Part shown: positions 1 to 12,167 of the stretch, one piece after another | Layout of the letters: each line of letters begins with the position of its first letter | How positions within the stretch are numbered: position 1 is the stretch's first letter | NCBI GenBank assembly: GCA_000507305.1 | Contig: DF239208.1 | Coordinates: 227,856-291,855 of the forward strand | DNA length: 64,000 nt | Direction of reading: 5' to 3' | Source of the DNA: Breviolum minutum Mf 1.05b.01 | Lineage: Eukaryota; Sar; Dinophyceae; Suessiales; Symbiodiniaceae | Notes under the pieces: generated by a model | Told to the model about the DNA's origin: nothing | Databases searched by the model: none | What the model saw: the letters and a program-made list of their open reading frames with translations, nothing else | Translations under genes and position numbers: made by a program

Positions 1-2
1 TT

Positions 3-176
3 CTCGCCATGCTGCTGGCAATGGAGAGAATGGTGCTGTTGTTGCTGCTGCTGCTTTTGGTGGTGCTTCTGGCCATGCTGCTTGCAATCTCAAGCCCAGC
101 AAAGGCCGGCGGCATTAGCCGGAGGCTGATAAATATACCTAGGCTGAAGCACCAATATTGTCATACATTGGGATGA
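3..176 (+). CDS. Partial Leu-rich ORF at window edge (uncertain)
   Basis: A plus-strand frame is open from the left edge to a TGA at 174-176. From the ATG at 9 it encodes a short basic/polar start, a run of about 25 mostly Leu/Val/Met residues, then a polar tail, which resembles a signal peptide or single membrane segment. The sequence is a CTG/TTG-rich repeat and carries an imperfect duplication of about 58 bases around two GCCATGCTGCT blocks. The complementary strand is also open and reads as Ser/Gln-rich. The coding strand therefore cannot be fixed and it may be only low-complexity DNA. Confidence 0.2.
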   Translation, partial: LAMLLAMERMVLLLLLLLLVVLLAMLLAISSPAKAGGISRRLINIPRLKHQYCHTLG

Positions 177-1046
177 GGTTCGATCCTTCTCGTGACTATT
201 GGCGCTTGAATTATCACACGCGTGTTTATTTCGTTGTTGTGGAATTTGAGGTATTGATCATCTTGACAAGTTTGATCTGAGTGAATTTCTAGTGACAAAT
301 ACTCTTTCGGCTCGGACTCAAAAGGAAGAGGAAATGTCCACCCAACAAGCCTTTTTTGGGGTTCCCCCTCTCCGCTTTCACGGGCGTGGAGGAATTGGAA
401 TTCGGACCTTCTAAGCAATGTTCATCTCATAGCGACTGCAACTTGGCTACCCCAACGTGGTTGAACGCTTGGCTGGCGGAGAGCGAAAGGAAGACCTCGA
501 AAAAAAAGCGGGTTGTTTTGAAACAAAGAGCTGCCCATCAGAAAATCATCCTAAGTTTTGGGATTCCTGAAATAATATCACCTCGAGCTTTTCTGCTCAA
601 ATTATTAGATCGAACCCCATGCACCATGAAACCATCCGTCAGGGGGCAATCACAAGGCTATAATGCTCTAGCAATCAGCACCTTTTTTTTTGATGTTGGG
701 ATTACCTCCTTTTCCAAAAAGATGCAATTACATCAACCAAATAAATCATTCTCCTTCAAACGGCCCACCAAGAATCAAGACGCAAGGTCGTTGAAATTGT
801 GCACAGGAGAGAATCCAAACGTCTAAGTGCTCGAACTTGTCAAGCTGGTGACCAGCTTATGGTTCAAAATTAAAAAAATACAAAGTGCCATTGGTTCATA
901 TCCTCTTTGAGTTTTTACCTGCAAGAAATAGATGAAGACCACCAGCAAAAAATTATCTTGCTTAGTATCCCCCTTTTTGTTGGTGAAAAAATCTAGATGA
1001 AAAAAATTACCACCAGCAGCCACAGTCACAGCTACAGCTTGTGCTT
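177..1046. other. Non-assigned stretch
   Basis: No exon with both good splice signals is visible. A plus-strand frame at 356-826 is open for 156 codons and its first 50 codons read plausibly (Ser, Glu and Lys-rich), but there is no convincing acceptor. The opposite strand is open over 161-418. I assign nothing here. Confidence 0.3.
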
Positions 1047-3302
1047 TCAGGTGACGTCTGGAGCTGGTTTCTGGAGGAGGTGCTTCCTGTCAGCCGGGAA
1101 CGTTGCCGTGCTGAAATGTCAAATCCTACGTCACCTGGAAATTGGGAATGCTCCTTTATAAATCCCCCAAATGAATTACCAAAAACAGAATGGATTATGT
1201 ATATATATATATCGTTTGTATGTCATCTGTTGAGATATTCATTATTTCAAAGTGGTTCATATCCAGTGTTGTCGAACAGTAGCACTGTGGCACGTCCACC
1301 GGAAATGACTGTTGTTGGATACTCCACTATTGAAGATTTCCCAGTAGCATGGTAGTACTTTGTATGAAATCAGGGCAGGGTGTCATCTTTTTATTGGCAA
1401 CCCAAACAAACTGGGTTGCAATTTCATTACCTTACATTTGTCAATACTCTAGTATCTTCTGACCAGTCCGACTTCATACCTCAAAACTCGTTGCACCAAG
1501 TGGTTGGATGATCAATCAATCCGTTGTAAGTAGTTTCATCACTAAGTTCACTGATGATCCCAAGTAGTCCTGTCTACCATCTTTGGTTTTCTGAATCAAG
1601 TAGTCACGACTATTAGATCCACTCCAAATGAACAAATCTTTTAAAATTCCTTGTGGTGGATATACTACGAGGAAGATCTTCACTTACAGCATGTCCTGTA
1701 CCAGTAGGCAACATGCTGGTGATGTCTGAAATTCGGCCAACCACCTGAGTTTGATGTGCGTACATTAAGTTCTCCAATTGTTAAAATGGCAAAAAAATGC
1801 TACAAAAATGTAAAAGCAGGTCTAAAAATCGTGACTGACCATTCTACATAAGTTGACTTTTGCAAAACCACCTTCAGCGATTTCAACAAAATCCCTAAGT
1901 TTACGGGTTTGAACCTCTCCAGTTGGACCGACCCTGGACCAACAGGACCTGCACCCTTCTCAGCTCCATTGACCTCGGAGAAATCAAGAAGCGAAACATC
2001 CTTTGGGAATGTTGGCTAACCAGCCCACCCAACTCCCCCCCCAAGTCTCCCCGACAAGGCCGGCGGGTGCGGAGGGGGAATGTTGCAAGGTGCGTGACCC
2101 GGCATGGCCGGGGTCCTGGGCGGAAGGCATCTGAAAAACCGGATGTGGAAAAGGAAGCATTCATGTGGGACTCCCTATCTTTGGATACAAATCATTGTGG
2201 AAACAGCATCTTGAGCCCCAACACTACATGATGGCCAATCTCGGCCAAAGCATTTCAGACCCTCAAATGAATTTGATTTGATTTTTCCTATACAGTCTAT
2301 TTATCTAAGTCATGTTGCTCATTGTATAATATTCAGATCAGGTCAACTACCATAGCCATGGATAATCAACCCTTTAGATTATTTTGGCCAGTGAAAATGG
2401 TGATTTTCGATGGCAAATCCTAGTTTACATTGTGTATGAAATGGATAAGTAACATGAAATACTGAAATACCCAAACAACACATCGGGACGTCGCAATCCT
2501 CTGATCACTGATGCGCTCGGAAACCACCAAGGGCTGAGAAAACCCCAGCGAAGATGATGATGTGTTACCCCACTGATTTTGTTACATTGCCAAATATACC
2601 TCAAATACGAAGAAAAGTAAGAAAGCCTCACGTTCCTTGTATATCATTAGATAAAACATTAGGTATATATATATATGTATATATACATCATACATCATTA
2701 TACATCAATCTGACATTGATCCCGGTCACCGGTCACCTTCTAACATCGCAATGGAAAAATCCCTGAATCTTGTGGTATTCGCAAAAAGGTCCAGGTTTTG
2801 TTTTTAGTATGGTTATTTCACCAAGTTTCCAAGTGAATTATGATACTTCACTAACTTGAACTTTGTTGGGGTGGTCGGTTAGTCATCGTCCCCAAAAACT
2901 TCACCTAGTTATCCGGCGGATTTTTTTTGTCACAGCCGACTTCTGCAGCCAAAAGTTTGAACCCGCGACTTCTGGCGGGGGACGTTTTGTCGCGCGAAAA
3001 AAGCGCAGGTTGCACGGGAAAAACGGTGACTGAAAGAGGTAAGGTGAATGATTTCCAGTGATAACACTATCAACTGCCAAAGTATGAAATGCTACAAGTA
3101 GTGGCACATCCTCAAAGAGGAATATCTTCTATACATCACTCTATGAGTAGGCTTTTCTTGTGTCTTCCATTCACCTCTCCATTTTCCTGCGACGGCTAAC
3201 AGTTCGTTGCATAGAAGGTTTGCAAGAAGCGTTCGCGACTGGACACAACACATGCATCTGTCGCTGCTCCAAAGTGGCCTGGAAATTCGACGAGTTCATC
3301 GA
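1047..3302 (-). CDS. Minus-strand exon train 1 (unrecognised protein)
   Basis: Putative exons in transcription order: 3175-3302, 2934-3029, 2477-2533, one ending near 2130, 1840-2015, 1688-1725, 1247-1326 and a terminal exon 1047-1110 ending in TGA. Each is preceded on the minus strand by a pyrimidine-rich AG and most are followed by GT; the donor after 1688 is GTAAGT and after 1840 is GTCAGT. Phases agree across 3175-3302, 2934-3029 and 2477-2533 (ends 2, 1/2, 1/2). The 1840-2015 exon is the clearest, with 58 codons free of stops and a normal residue mix rich in Gly, Val, Leu and Lys. The 3175-3302 exon encodes a basic, Ser/Gln-rich segment ending in RRRKM. Phases further downstream are not all reconciled, so the model is a sketch. 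No domain was recognised. Confidence 0.4.
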
Positions 3303-3620
3303 CTGGAAATTCGTCGCCAAAAAGGGATGGTTTTTTATATGCTAAGAAAAGGTAAGAAGTCGCCTGATCAATAAATATCAACAAATCTATATGCCTTCAA
3401 TCAACGGATCTTTCCTTGAGTCTATGATTTGTGGTCTGTTGACCCCCTCTCAGTCCATAAGACATATGACATCATTCTTGATGTAAATGGTTGATTGATG
3501 TTAAGTATGTGAGGTCTATTGTTCTAGTCTAGTGATAATGTTGAATTGAAATAAAATTGTTTGGACTAATTCTTTTGATGTTCTTCCTATTCCAGGAGCA
3601 ATACTATACCATGTCTAAAA

Positions 3621-3866
3621 CTACTTCACATTTCTTCTTGCACTTTCAACCCCATCCTTTTCACCTGCTTTTAAACCCTTAACAGCGCCGGCCGTACCTT
3701 GTACAAAAGTTGCATAGCTGTTGTTGTTCTGAAGGCTAACGGTAAGATTAGCCTGTAACCATCGTTCCTGAGTCATCCCAACCGCTAGGCCCCGACCAAC
3801 CCAAGAAAGCAGGACAATGGTGTCAGGATGATATGTCAAATGTTTGAATAGATCTGATATTCCCAT
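3621..3866 (-). CDS. Minus-strand exon, 81 codons (unrecognised)
   Basis: A minus-strand frame runs from ATG at 3864-3866 to TAG at 3621-3623. The protein starts MGISDLFKHL, has a hydrophobic stretch around residues 17-30, a central Asn/Gln-rich part and a charged Lys/Glu/Arg tail, which looks like ordinary protein rather than chance translation. Possible internal donors (GTACGG, GTGAAA) mean it could be internal rather than terminal. It lies upstream of exon train 1 on the same strand and may be its 5' part or the end of a separate gene. Confidence 0.4.
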   Translation of the reverse strand: MGISDLFKHLTYHPDTIVLLSWVGRGLAVGMTQERWLQANLTVSLQNNNSYATFVQGTAGAVKGLKAGEKDGVESARRNVK

Positions 3867-4339
3867 TTTTGCAACTCATAATACCCATTCAATCACACTG
3901 CCCAAATCATATTCAAATCTTTAAAAAATTTTTGATACACCCGCCACTTTAAGGTATTGTTTTAATTTTCAATTTCACCGACTTCCATCAAATCTCATCG
4001 ACATCTTCAGGTGATTACCGGTGGCTTAAGTCGCGTCACCCCATCTAATAGCTATAGATATTAGATACTGTTTTCACTAGCCTCAATTGCATTGAGGCAT
4101 GACTTTAGCATATTCTAGGAGGAATTTCCTCCCATTATGCAGATGAAATCTTGGCAACTGGCTGATCCACCCGATCACGGGTTTACTAGCAGGTTTCGGC
4201 CCGAAATCCCAATCAAATGTCACCATTCATGTGATGGCTTCACTCATGCACACAGTGATGTGAGTGATGCGGCGATATCTCGTTTCAAAATTTAAATCAA
4301 ACAAGATATTGATACAAATCCTTTTGAACACCTTGGTGA

Positions 4340-4461
4340 TTAAGGTACAAGGTGCTTGACGCTGCTCACTAATGTAAATGACGATCGATTTTGTTTCACG
4401 TCAAATAGCCAGCTAGGACATGCCTCTGTGAGAATGGTTTCCCGTACCCTCCGCAAACACC
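4340..4461 (-). CDS. Terminal exon starting at an introner-like element
   Basis: Minus-strand frame of 40 codons ending in TAA at 4340-4342, starting directly after TTCCAG|GG, which lies inside the terminal repeat of the short element at 4456-4560. The lead is two bases. The product is a mixed polar/hydrophobic segment (CLRRVRETIL at its start, HLVP at its end). The join between element and frame is exact, so the element probably supplies the 3' splice site. Protein not recognised. Confidence 0.4.
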
Positions 4462-4560
4462 CTGGAAGATTAACATGGAACCTACAAATCACCCATTTAG
4501 AAAGGAAAATGATCTTCCCAACCTCCATGATTATGTTCCATGTGAATCTTCAGGGGTGTA
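4456..4560 (-). mobile_element. Family-B short TIR element (introner-like)
   Basis: About 105 bp with inverted ends: ACACCCTGGAAGATTAACAT on the left pairs with ATGTGAATCTTCAGGGGTGT on the right, allowing a few mismatches. It carries the family core GGAAAATGATCTTCC. On the minus strand its end reads TTAATCTTCCAG|GGTGT and is followed at once by the coding frame at 4340-4461. Confidence 0.5.
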
Positions 4561-4561
4561 G

Positions 4562-5090
4562 TCTAACATCTCAGTAATTTCCAGCCTTGTTCATGGTATC
4601 TACCAGGAGCATCCTTGATATTCCAGTCAAATATTAGACTACCAGATGCTCATGCAACAACCTTGGCTCACTGTTTCCAGGGTCGCCGAACCTCACTGAA
4701 TCAACACGAGTGTATCCGAGTCTCACAGATGGTTGGAGACTTGTCCAAAAGAAGATCCATCAAAAGTACCTTAAAGCAGAGACAGCACGAGTGTCTGCTA
4801 ACCAGTTGAGGTTGGCAGTTTATTCCATTATTTACAGGGTTTTTTTTACATCCCAGGTGGTTGGGAATGGGATTTCCGAACCATCAACAGTAACAAATTT
4901 GACATGGATTTTATTATTGCAAGAAAAAAGCTCCAAACCTTCATCTTTCTATGATATGCCCCAAAAAATGATCATATCTTTCTCAATCCCCATCCCTTTG
5001 ATTCTACCAAAAAACTAAATGTCCAGTGTATAATTCACCACCTTTCCCTGAAGATTTCGTGAACCATTTGCCTAAAGATTCATCTATTTT
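4562..5090. other. Strand-ambiguous open region
   Basis: A plus-strand frame after CTGTTTCCAG at 4680 is open beyond 4840 and reads like protein. The minus strand also offers short segments with acceptors (CTGCTTTAAG, GTTGATTCAG) between about 4660 and 4774. Both cannot be right and I could not choose between them. Confidence 0.25.
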
Positions 5091-8000
5091 TTAAGCTTCA
5101 TCATCATCTGTCCGAGGTGCTACGGTGGCCTGATCCCAATATCTCAAACTGCTCCAGTCAACTTGATGGGCCTTTGCCCACTGCGACATGATCTTCCCCA
5201 ACATTCCTCGCGGGCCCGCTGGCCCGCCCGAGATGAGGGGGCCATGGATTCCATTTTCGATGCAGGAAACTCAAAGGAGATAACGTTCACAAGAGATTTC
5301 TGCGGGAGGTGATTTTTTTTCCAGCACCCTTATGCTTGAAAGAGAGACAGAAAATTATCCATTGATGGTGATCGATTGCTATAGTCACCCCCAAACAGTT
5401 TTTTTTTTGATATCAGGATTCAAATGCAAACTTCTCAATCCAATTTCCTCTCAAAAAAAACGGGGAAGCCCCAAATCAAAATGGGCCCTGTAAAAACAAG
5501 AAAAGGAACTCTGAAACATGGGTGAGTTTTTTCCAGCAAAATTAGCATTCTGAACCCAAAGTCAAGGTTTGGACGATGATTTTCCTTTTCTCTCAGGTGA
5601 TGTTCAGGTTCCACATTAATCTTCCATGGGGCAAAATATGGATTTGTTTTGTCAAGATCACTCCCCCCCCAGCCAATGATTTGCCGAGGCACCATGGCCG
5701 CAACTGGATGTGGGTTGAAAATCACTGCTGTGAACTTGTAAAACATCACCTTAAAACTCAAGGCTGGGAGAATACGACAAACAAAACTAAATATGAAAGT
5801 GCCTAATATGGATGAATTGTCATGTTTCATCCGCATAGTTACACGTTGTTGTCATCATATCACTCAAACAATTGTCATGTATTCAGAATGTTCTTATCAT
5901 ATCATTATCAGCAGTGTTTTTGCTCTCGTTGCAGAGATTTATAGCTTGAATGTCGAAGCATGAAAAAAGATGTTCCGAAGCAGCCGAAGTTTGAGAAATA
6001 GTTAAATGATTCGTTTTGAAAGAAACGAGATCTAATTCAAGGGATGACCCAACTTCACCAAGTGGCATGCATTGTCTGCAAACAAGGTGGTGGGAAAGCC
6101 AGCTGAATAGACCTGGTTCGAAAAAAACTGCTGACCCCGACCCCGCTGACTGCAAAAATAACCAGTCAGCCATGAAATTTCACACCAGACCTGACCCTGA
6201 AAACTTTGCGTATCCTGTTTTGTATCCAACTTCCTACCGTGTGGTATCCATGGATATTATGCAGTTCATGGTGGTATCGTACCAAAATTAACGCTGCCTC
6301 CTCATAGAAATATGTTCCAGCTATTTTTAATGCACAATTCTGGAGTGCAGTAATTCAGCTTGGGCAAACCATTGACAATAGAGATGAAAAAAAATACTTT
6401 ACTTCGAGTGATCCCCACCATGACATGTCGGGTGGGGGTTGTCAGGTGAGGGTTGCTATCTACTTTTATACCACATGAGGAATTGTCAGTTATTGGACTG
6501 CACAATTGGCACTGTCTCCACACATTTGCCATTCGTTCTTTGGCGCTCACGCTCATCTGAAACATCTAAGAGACTTGTGCAGCTGCAATGGCATCCAAGA
6601 AGACGTTCCACGAAGCACGTTGTGGTTTTGTCTCTGTAGTCCATGGGAAAGCACCTCAGGAAAAATCCCGGAAATTCGCCCCCAAATCAATACCTGGGTC
6701 TGCACGGTGGCTTAAAGCGGGTATGAGTTGGGAAACCCCAAATCAACCCATTTCAATCCATGTCAACCAACATCGGACACTCAGATCCCTCGGCAACAAG
6801 AGGCAGAAACCGCTCATGCTCAATTCAAAGAATTACACCACTCAAAAGATGCAACGAAACATCTCAAATTGGACATGATGCTCAAAATGCGCAGATGTGC
6901 GAAGTTGCTAATGCTTGCTAAGAGACGATTTCCACGAAGAGCCTTTACACCTGAAACAAGAAAAATGGGTTCATTTTCCTGCTCTAGAATGTAGTAGTAT
7001 AGTAGATGTTGATGTAAATAGCCTCATCTCATATTGGTTGATTCAAGTTGCCAGTCAATGTGGATAAGCCCAGCAAAATAATATACTGTATTATCTGTGC
7101 CTTCTATTGCTTTAAGTGACTCTTAATATCCTTCACGCTTCATTGGAAGGAGCTGCGCCATGACATTATTTGCACGGTGTGGGGCCGTGACCCTGAAGAG
7201 AATCTGCTCTGAGAACCCAAAGGAAACAAAGCCAAAGCATTGTGGAACATAAACCTGTATAGATCTGAAACTGAAATGTGACAACATGTGCAAAAAATCG
7301 GAAACTGTGTCTGACTTCAAACATTTCCGGAGAAAGAATCACCGTTTTTGACTGCCAAAATCAATAAAAAGCCTGCAGCATACAGACCTTCAGGCACATG
7401 CAGTCGGCCGCCCTCCGCATAGACACGACGAATCTTCGTGCGCGTCACAGTGCTGTCGCGGTGCAGGGCAGCGGCCAAATTGGTGTAGGGTCCTGTTGCG
7501 ACTCGTCTTGAGCATGTCTGCGGTATGTCCCAGTTCCGCCACGCAATCGTGGAAAGTGCAGATAAAAATAAGTGCCAAAAGGGACCCTGGACTGCTGAAA
7601 AAACAAAAAAGACGTCTATAATATGTTTATATACAGTATGTATAGGAAAAGCTCTGTGAACATAATTGCAACTGCATCAACCTTTCAAATATAGGGATTT
7701 TCAGGTCACTAGAGCGCATTGTTTGCACTACTTTCTAGAAACCTGAGACAATGGAAAATTCATAGAGTGAAGTACAATCTTCAGAAATCATAGTTCAATC
7801 CTCTTTCAACCCATACATTGTATATATCTATATATAACCAAAGTGTTGAAATCTGATATTGAGTACAGACTCCATTCAAGATCCATTTATGTAAGGTGAC
7901 ATGGCAGCTGAGGTTGCTTTTAAAAAATAAATATATATATATATATGGGGAGGAAAAAAAATGTATTTGGAAGTATGCTTCTACAGGTAACCAAGACACT

Positions 8001-9194
8001 GCAAGATTGAAGCTGGATATCTTACCATCTTACCACTGAGTCAAATGTAGCTACAATTGGGAGTTTCACAATCGTGATCACTCAGGTCTTCCTGATGCTG
8101 GCTCACTGGTGCTGAAGGGACTGGTTCCTTCGAATGCACTAGAGTTGTTGCAGATCGGTTTTGGTCTCTTCGCATGGGTTAAGAGATAGAAAAGAAGAGG
8201 TATATAAGTCTACTACCTTCTGTTCCATTCTCTTTTTTGCATGGGCTGCTGGCTGGTGATCAACCACCTCCTAGACTACCCCATGGGTCTTTTCCGGGTG
8301 CTTCACTGCACAATAGCTTCAAACATCTTCCGCACGGCACCGTCCCGGTCCTAACTCCAAAAAGTGCACCACGTCCTCCACGTGAGCAGTTCATCGAAGC
8401 AAACGAGAAAACGCTGGGAGTTCATCTGCATGGTTTTAGACTAGATAGGAATCATAAAAGGCTCGACTTGACTCATTGATTGAATCATACAAACTGATTG
8501 AATGAAAAACTCCTGCAACAATTCCTTCATCCATGAGTTCAAGCCCCAACCATTTCATTTTCAATTCTGGCAAACTTGAATGGCAACAGAATATCCGGTG
8601 GTACATCATTTATCCAACACTAACGTCTTCGGATACCATGCTATCCACCCAACAACAATCATGGTTCAGTGTAAACTTGACCACACTAGAGACGAAAGAC
8701 AAGAAACACCTACAAGCAACCACTGTCTCCACTTTACCCTCTAATTGCTGTGGGGTACAATGTAGGTGTATCCCAGTCCCAAGACTTTTTTTGGGGGGAA
8801 TGTGAAGATTGATACCAGAACCTTGGACCCCAACAAATGATCAGTTGACTGCTATCGATTGTCTAGGATAAAACCAAACCAGATGATAGTCTTAGGCTTT
8901 TTGTTCACCAAACTGAAGGCCTTTTTTTCGGGGGGGTGAGGCGTTTTTGTTGTTGGGTGGTTTGTTTTCTCAAATATCCCATTTTTCAGTGGTATGTATA
9001 TACTTGTGGTACCAAAAAATATGCAACAACAAAAAACCTCTCCCGGTGAACCAACCAACCAACCAACCCACCAACCCGTTCGTTACCTTGGATGCTTGCA
9101 AGACTTCTACAATGAGTTGTGAAGCACTCTGCCATGCAGGAGGATGAGGCGACGCCGCCAAAGGCACGTGTTCGGTGAAGTACACGTTGGTGCC
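5091..9194 (-). CDS. Minus-strand exon train 2 (unrecognised protein)
   Basis: Putative exons in order: 9087-9194 (36 codons, AG|G acceptor, AAG|GTAACG donor), 8268-8413, 8082-8138, 7398-7594, 7137-7254, 6839/6856-6950, 6619-6699, 6027-6149 (41 codons) and a terminal exon 5091 to about 5269 ending in TAA. Phases fit without forcing from 8413 to 6027: ends 1, lead 2/end 1, lead 2/end 0, lead 0/end 1, lead 2/end 0, 0/0, 0/0. Acceptors are strong, for example CTTTTTTGTTTTTTCAG before 7594 and TTTTTCTTGTTTCAG before 6950. The C-terminus is acidic (RTDDDEA). A further upstream exon may lie near 9424-9600. The join into the last exon is unresolved. No domain was recognised. Confidence 0.5.
6395..6456. 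repeat. Dispersed 62-bp repeat C, copy 1
   Basis: This block matches 34812-34873 at 60 of 62 positions by eye, in direct orientation. Its end, TGTCAGGTGAGGGTTG, recurs inverted near 36498 and partly near 35037. No coding role is seen. Confidence 0.6.
7921..7947. repeat. (TA)n microsatellite
   Basis: An AT dinucleotide run between exons. It is one of many similar runs in the window (for example near 1200, 2665, 17393, 29545, 32436, 43730 and 46080). Confidence 0.7.
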
Positions 9195-9812
9195 CTGGGA
9201 TTTTTTAGGTCCAAACGTATCGGTTTTTGGTTGGAAAAAAATCCATGAGTTGACTTGGTGACATGTTGAGTTGATTTTTGGAAATAGTGATTTTTATGAT
9301 TGGGAAATCGAATGTTGGATGTTGTTCATTACATTCCGAGTGTTTAACATCTGCACTTATGTTCACAAAAATCTGAATGGAGATCTTGTGTAGATTCCAT
9401 TTTGGATCTGTAATCACTGATGAATCTCTAAGGTTCCATTGCCTGTTTCAAGGGAGATTCGTCTGTGACAAATGGTGACGACTCTAGACCGTTCATATCT
9501 CTGGATCTTCACCAAATCACCAGGTCCAAAAGGTGGAATATATAGATAAAACCAGGTATATATCATATCAGTAGTGCCTTCTGTTTGGTTGTCTATGAAA
9601 CATACCACATACAGGTTACGGGGAACAACATGTATCAATCTATATTAAAGATTCCATATTTTATTATGCAATGTCTGTTTATATAAATTAAAAAAACTCC
9701 GCGCAAATCCAATACCAAACCATTGGTATCGTCCGAGATCCAAGGAAAATCTTGCAGAAGCAAAAGGGGATTCTTTTGGACTTTTGGAGTTTTTTTTTTC
9801 GGAGTTATGAGT

Positions 9813-10012
9813 TTAGGATAGTTTAGGATCCTTTATTTCAATTTTAGGAGTTGTCTCTTCTGCAACAACCCTAGCATGTGTTTCGCTGCATTTTCTCCAC
9901 ACCTGAAGCCATTCTTGTGGTGGTAAACCCGAAGGATGCTGCAGATTCAATTGGGTTTGTCCAAAGTATCCATCTTGAAATGCCTCAAATGGTGCTATGG
10001 CATGGCCAACGG
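9813..10012 (-). CDS. Minus-strand terminal exon (unrecognised)
   Basis: Sixty-six codons on the minus strand ending in TAA at 9813-9815, after an acceptor CTTTGGGAG with a two-base lead. The residue pattern is protein-like: an aromatic/Gly/Gln-rich first half (DGYFGQTQLN), a Trp-containing middle (EWLQVWRKC) and a charged tail rich in Glu, Lys and Thr. The 5' exons of this gene were not identified. Product unknown. Confidence 0.45.
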
Positions 10013-10573
10013 CTCCCAAAGACCACACACGGCGTGATTTTTTTTTGGTTCTTCCAATCTAGAATCTTCAGTATCCAAAAAACCTTGGGAGACGGAAGCA
10101 CCAAGCTGAAACGAGATTTCCAAATACCTTCATGTGACAATTGATTCCCTCAGCAAGAAAACACTATTTTTTCACTAGGATTCCAAGGAGCTGTCGGAGT
10201 CGGCAACAAAATTTTGAAAGCTACACCAAATTTGGTCCTTTCTGACATCGACATCACTGAGTCCGTTCACACGACTCGTGAAGGATCAGACCTCTATATC
10301 TGAAATCTGTGCATGATGAGTTTCCTTCCAATTTGTAGTCAAACTGTGAGAATCAATGGAGGAGTACACACGAGGTTGGCAGTCTCGTTGTAAAATTGTT
10401 TAGCCGTTTACCAAATTGGATACGCATGGAGATATGTCGAAAAAAGGGTTCCCTACGCATATCGAAGATGCACATTTACTGTATGCATATCTAAAACTAT
10501 AACATCCAGTATATACACAATGATCATGTCTGATCAATTTTCCAAATCCAAAAGTGCACGTTTTCACCCCCAG

Positions 10574-10683
10574 ATTTCCATCCCACATCATCTTCTCACC
10601 CCACACTAATCTCCGTTAAGACTCCACCGGGATCTCCTTATGGCGGAGCAATCAACACGCAACGAACCCGTTCTGCGTTTTGA
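10574..10683 (+). CDS. Plus-strand terminal exon (weak)
   Basis: After the acceptor TTTTCACCCCCAG, a plus-strand frame with a two-base lead is open for 36 codons to TGA at 10681-10683. It is rich in Ser, Thr and Pro. The opposite strand is less convincing. Upstream exons were not found. Confidence 0.3.
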
Positions 10684-10869
10684 ACTATGAAATCATATGA
10701 AACCTTGGTAGGTTAATATATGTTAATTTCATGACCCTGAAATCTTGGTGATTTTCTTATGTTAATCCCTTGTATAAAGCACCAACTCAATAAATTAATG
10801 TTATGAATATGAAAACTTGGTTTATGATTATATTCAGTTGGTCATAATCTTATGTTCATATTCAGTTAT

Positions 10870-10891
10870 GAATACAAGGGGGTCATACGTT
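10870..10891 (+). repeat. Inverted repeat, left arm, flanking the RT relic
   Basis: Twenty-two bases beginning GAATACAAGGGGGTCA match the reverse complement of 14035-14056 at 21 of 22 positions. The neighbouring motif TTCATATTCAGTTGGTCATAA is shared by both arms, though in different order. Confidence 0.6.
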
Positions 10892-11536
10892 CTCTGATGT
10901 TCCCAGCGCCCAGCCCATTTTGGAGCCATTGCAAAAACCCTGGGCATTTTTTTATACCCCCGCTATTCTTGGATGTTTGGTTTCTGAAAGAAAAAATACC
11001 GACGATTTTCATTTTTTGGATGGGCTGAAATTTGCATGTGGTGAAATTAGGATCTTTAGGGGGGCACAGTTTGGTGGGCGGACAATTCCAGCATCAATAC
11101 CTGATCACTGTTAAGGCACCAACCCATCAAGGCAGGTCCGACTGGGAGCCTTGAGCCAACATTTATCATGAATGCATGAAGCTTTCAAAAAATTGTCAGA
11201 GTCACATCAATATCCATAATGAAGCCACTCAATCAGCTGACACGAAATGCACTGAGATTATCACCGCTGCAGCTGCAGTGGCGGCAACGGGAACGGATGC
11301 AGCGCCGCCTTCGAAAGTTTCCCAAACTAGACACCGGGTATCCGGAAAGCAATGAAGACAGTTGAATGAAGGAAATGTTTGAGACGAGTCTAGAGATGAG
11401 CAGTGTAAGGAGTCTCGAAAGTATACTGCCGAAGTGAAGGCTGTAATGGAAGACTGCCCCATGAACTGTTGAAGTGATGGCTGTCATCGAAATGCATCCT
11501 TTCGAAAGTTGGCTCCAGCAAAATGAATCCAGCAAA

Positions 11537-11669
11537 AGAAAACACACACAAAAAGAAACACAAACACACACAGAAAACACACACACACAAAAACACACAC
11601 ACACGAAAACGCACACAAACAGAGACACACACACACACAAAAAAACAACACACACACACAGACAAAACA
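11537..11669. repeat. CA-rich compound microsatellite
   Basis: An imperfect (AC)n tract with A-runs and occasional GAC or GAG interruptions. It is open in several frames on both strands only because of its composition. Confidence 0.8.
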
Positions 11670-12167
11670 CACTTGGTAAGTCACGAAGACATGATGTTTT
11701 CCATCAGTCGATCTATTGGTTATTAAAAAACGTGCCTGAAGTGACTGCTTCTGACTTGCCATAAGTCATGTTGTTCTAGGCATGTAAAATGAAAAATGCC
11801 TGAGAAATTTATACTCGGTCAAGAGTAGTAACGGTACAGAACCAGAAAAAGAAGTTGGTTCAACCAGTTAAAATCAATTGGGAACTGAACCTGAAGATCC
11901 TATGGAATGAAGCAGCACACGAGATGGAACAAAACAGAAAACCAACAATTCATACCTTGAAATTCATGCATGGCGGACGCAGGTACGTGAGAGAAGCGTC
12001 CTTCTCTCGTATCAGTAATCTCAAAACAGCCTCTTCGTTGGACTGCCACTGTTTTGGATCAGGCAGTCCTCCTGCTTGGAAAAAGATTCGATGAAGCAGA
12101 AATACTTAATCCTTCTTATCAAAACAAGAAACCCAAAAAGTGAAAGCTCTTTGGAACAGAGTGTGAC

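Larger units (their letters stand above)
10684..12167. other. Gene-poor stretch with repeats
   Basis: Holds short AT-rich internal repeats at 10690-10870 (variants of ATGTTAAT and AAACTTGGT), the left inverted repeat at 10870-10891 and a CA-rich tract at 11537-11669. No exon is supported. Confidence 0.4.

Noticed and set aside
177-190. GGTTCGATCC as a tRNA T-arm
   Set aside because: No matching acceptor stem, D-arm or anticodon arm could be folded around it.
6588-6994. Plus-strand frames of 88-96 codons reading like basic proteins
   Set aside because: The minus strand over the same bases gives exons with strong acceptors (TTTTTCTTGTTTCAG) and phases compatible with five neighbours, so the plus frames are taken as mirrors.
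11233-11764. Cys/Val-rich or Thr/His-rich frames of 90-145 codons
   Set aside because: They are translations of the CA microsatellite.
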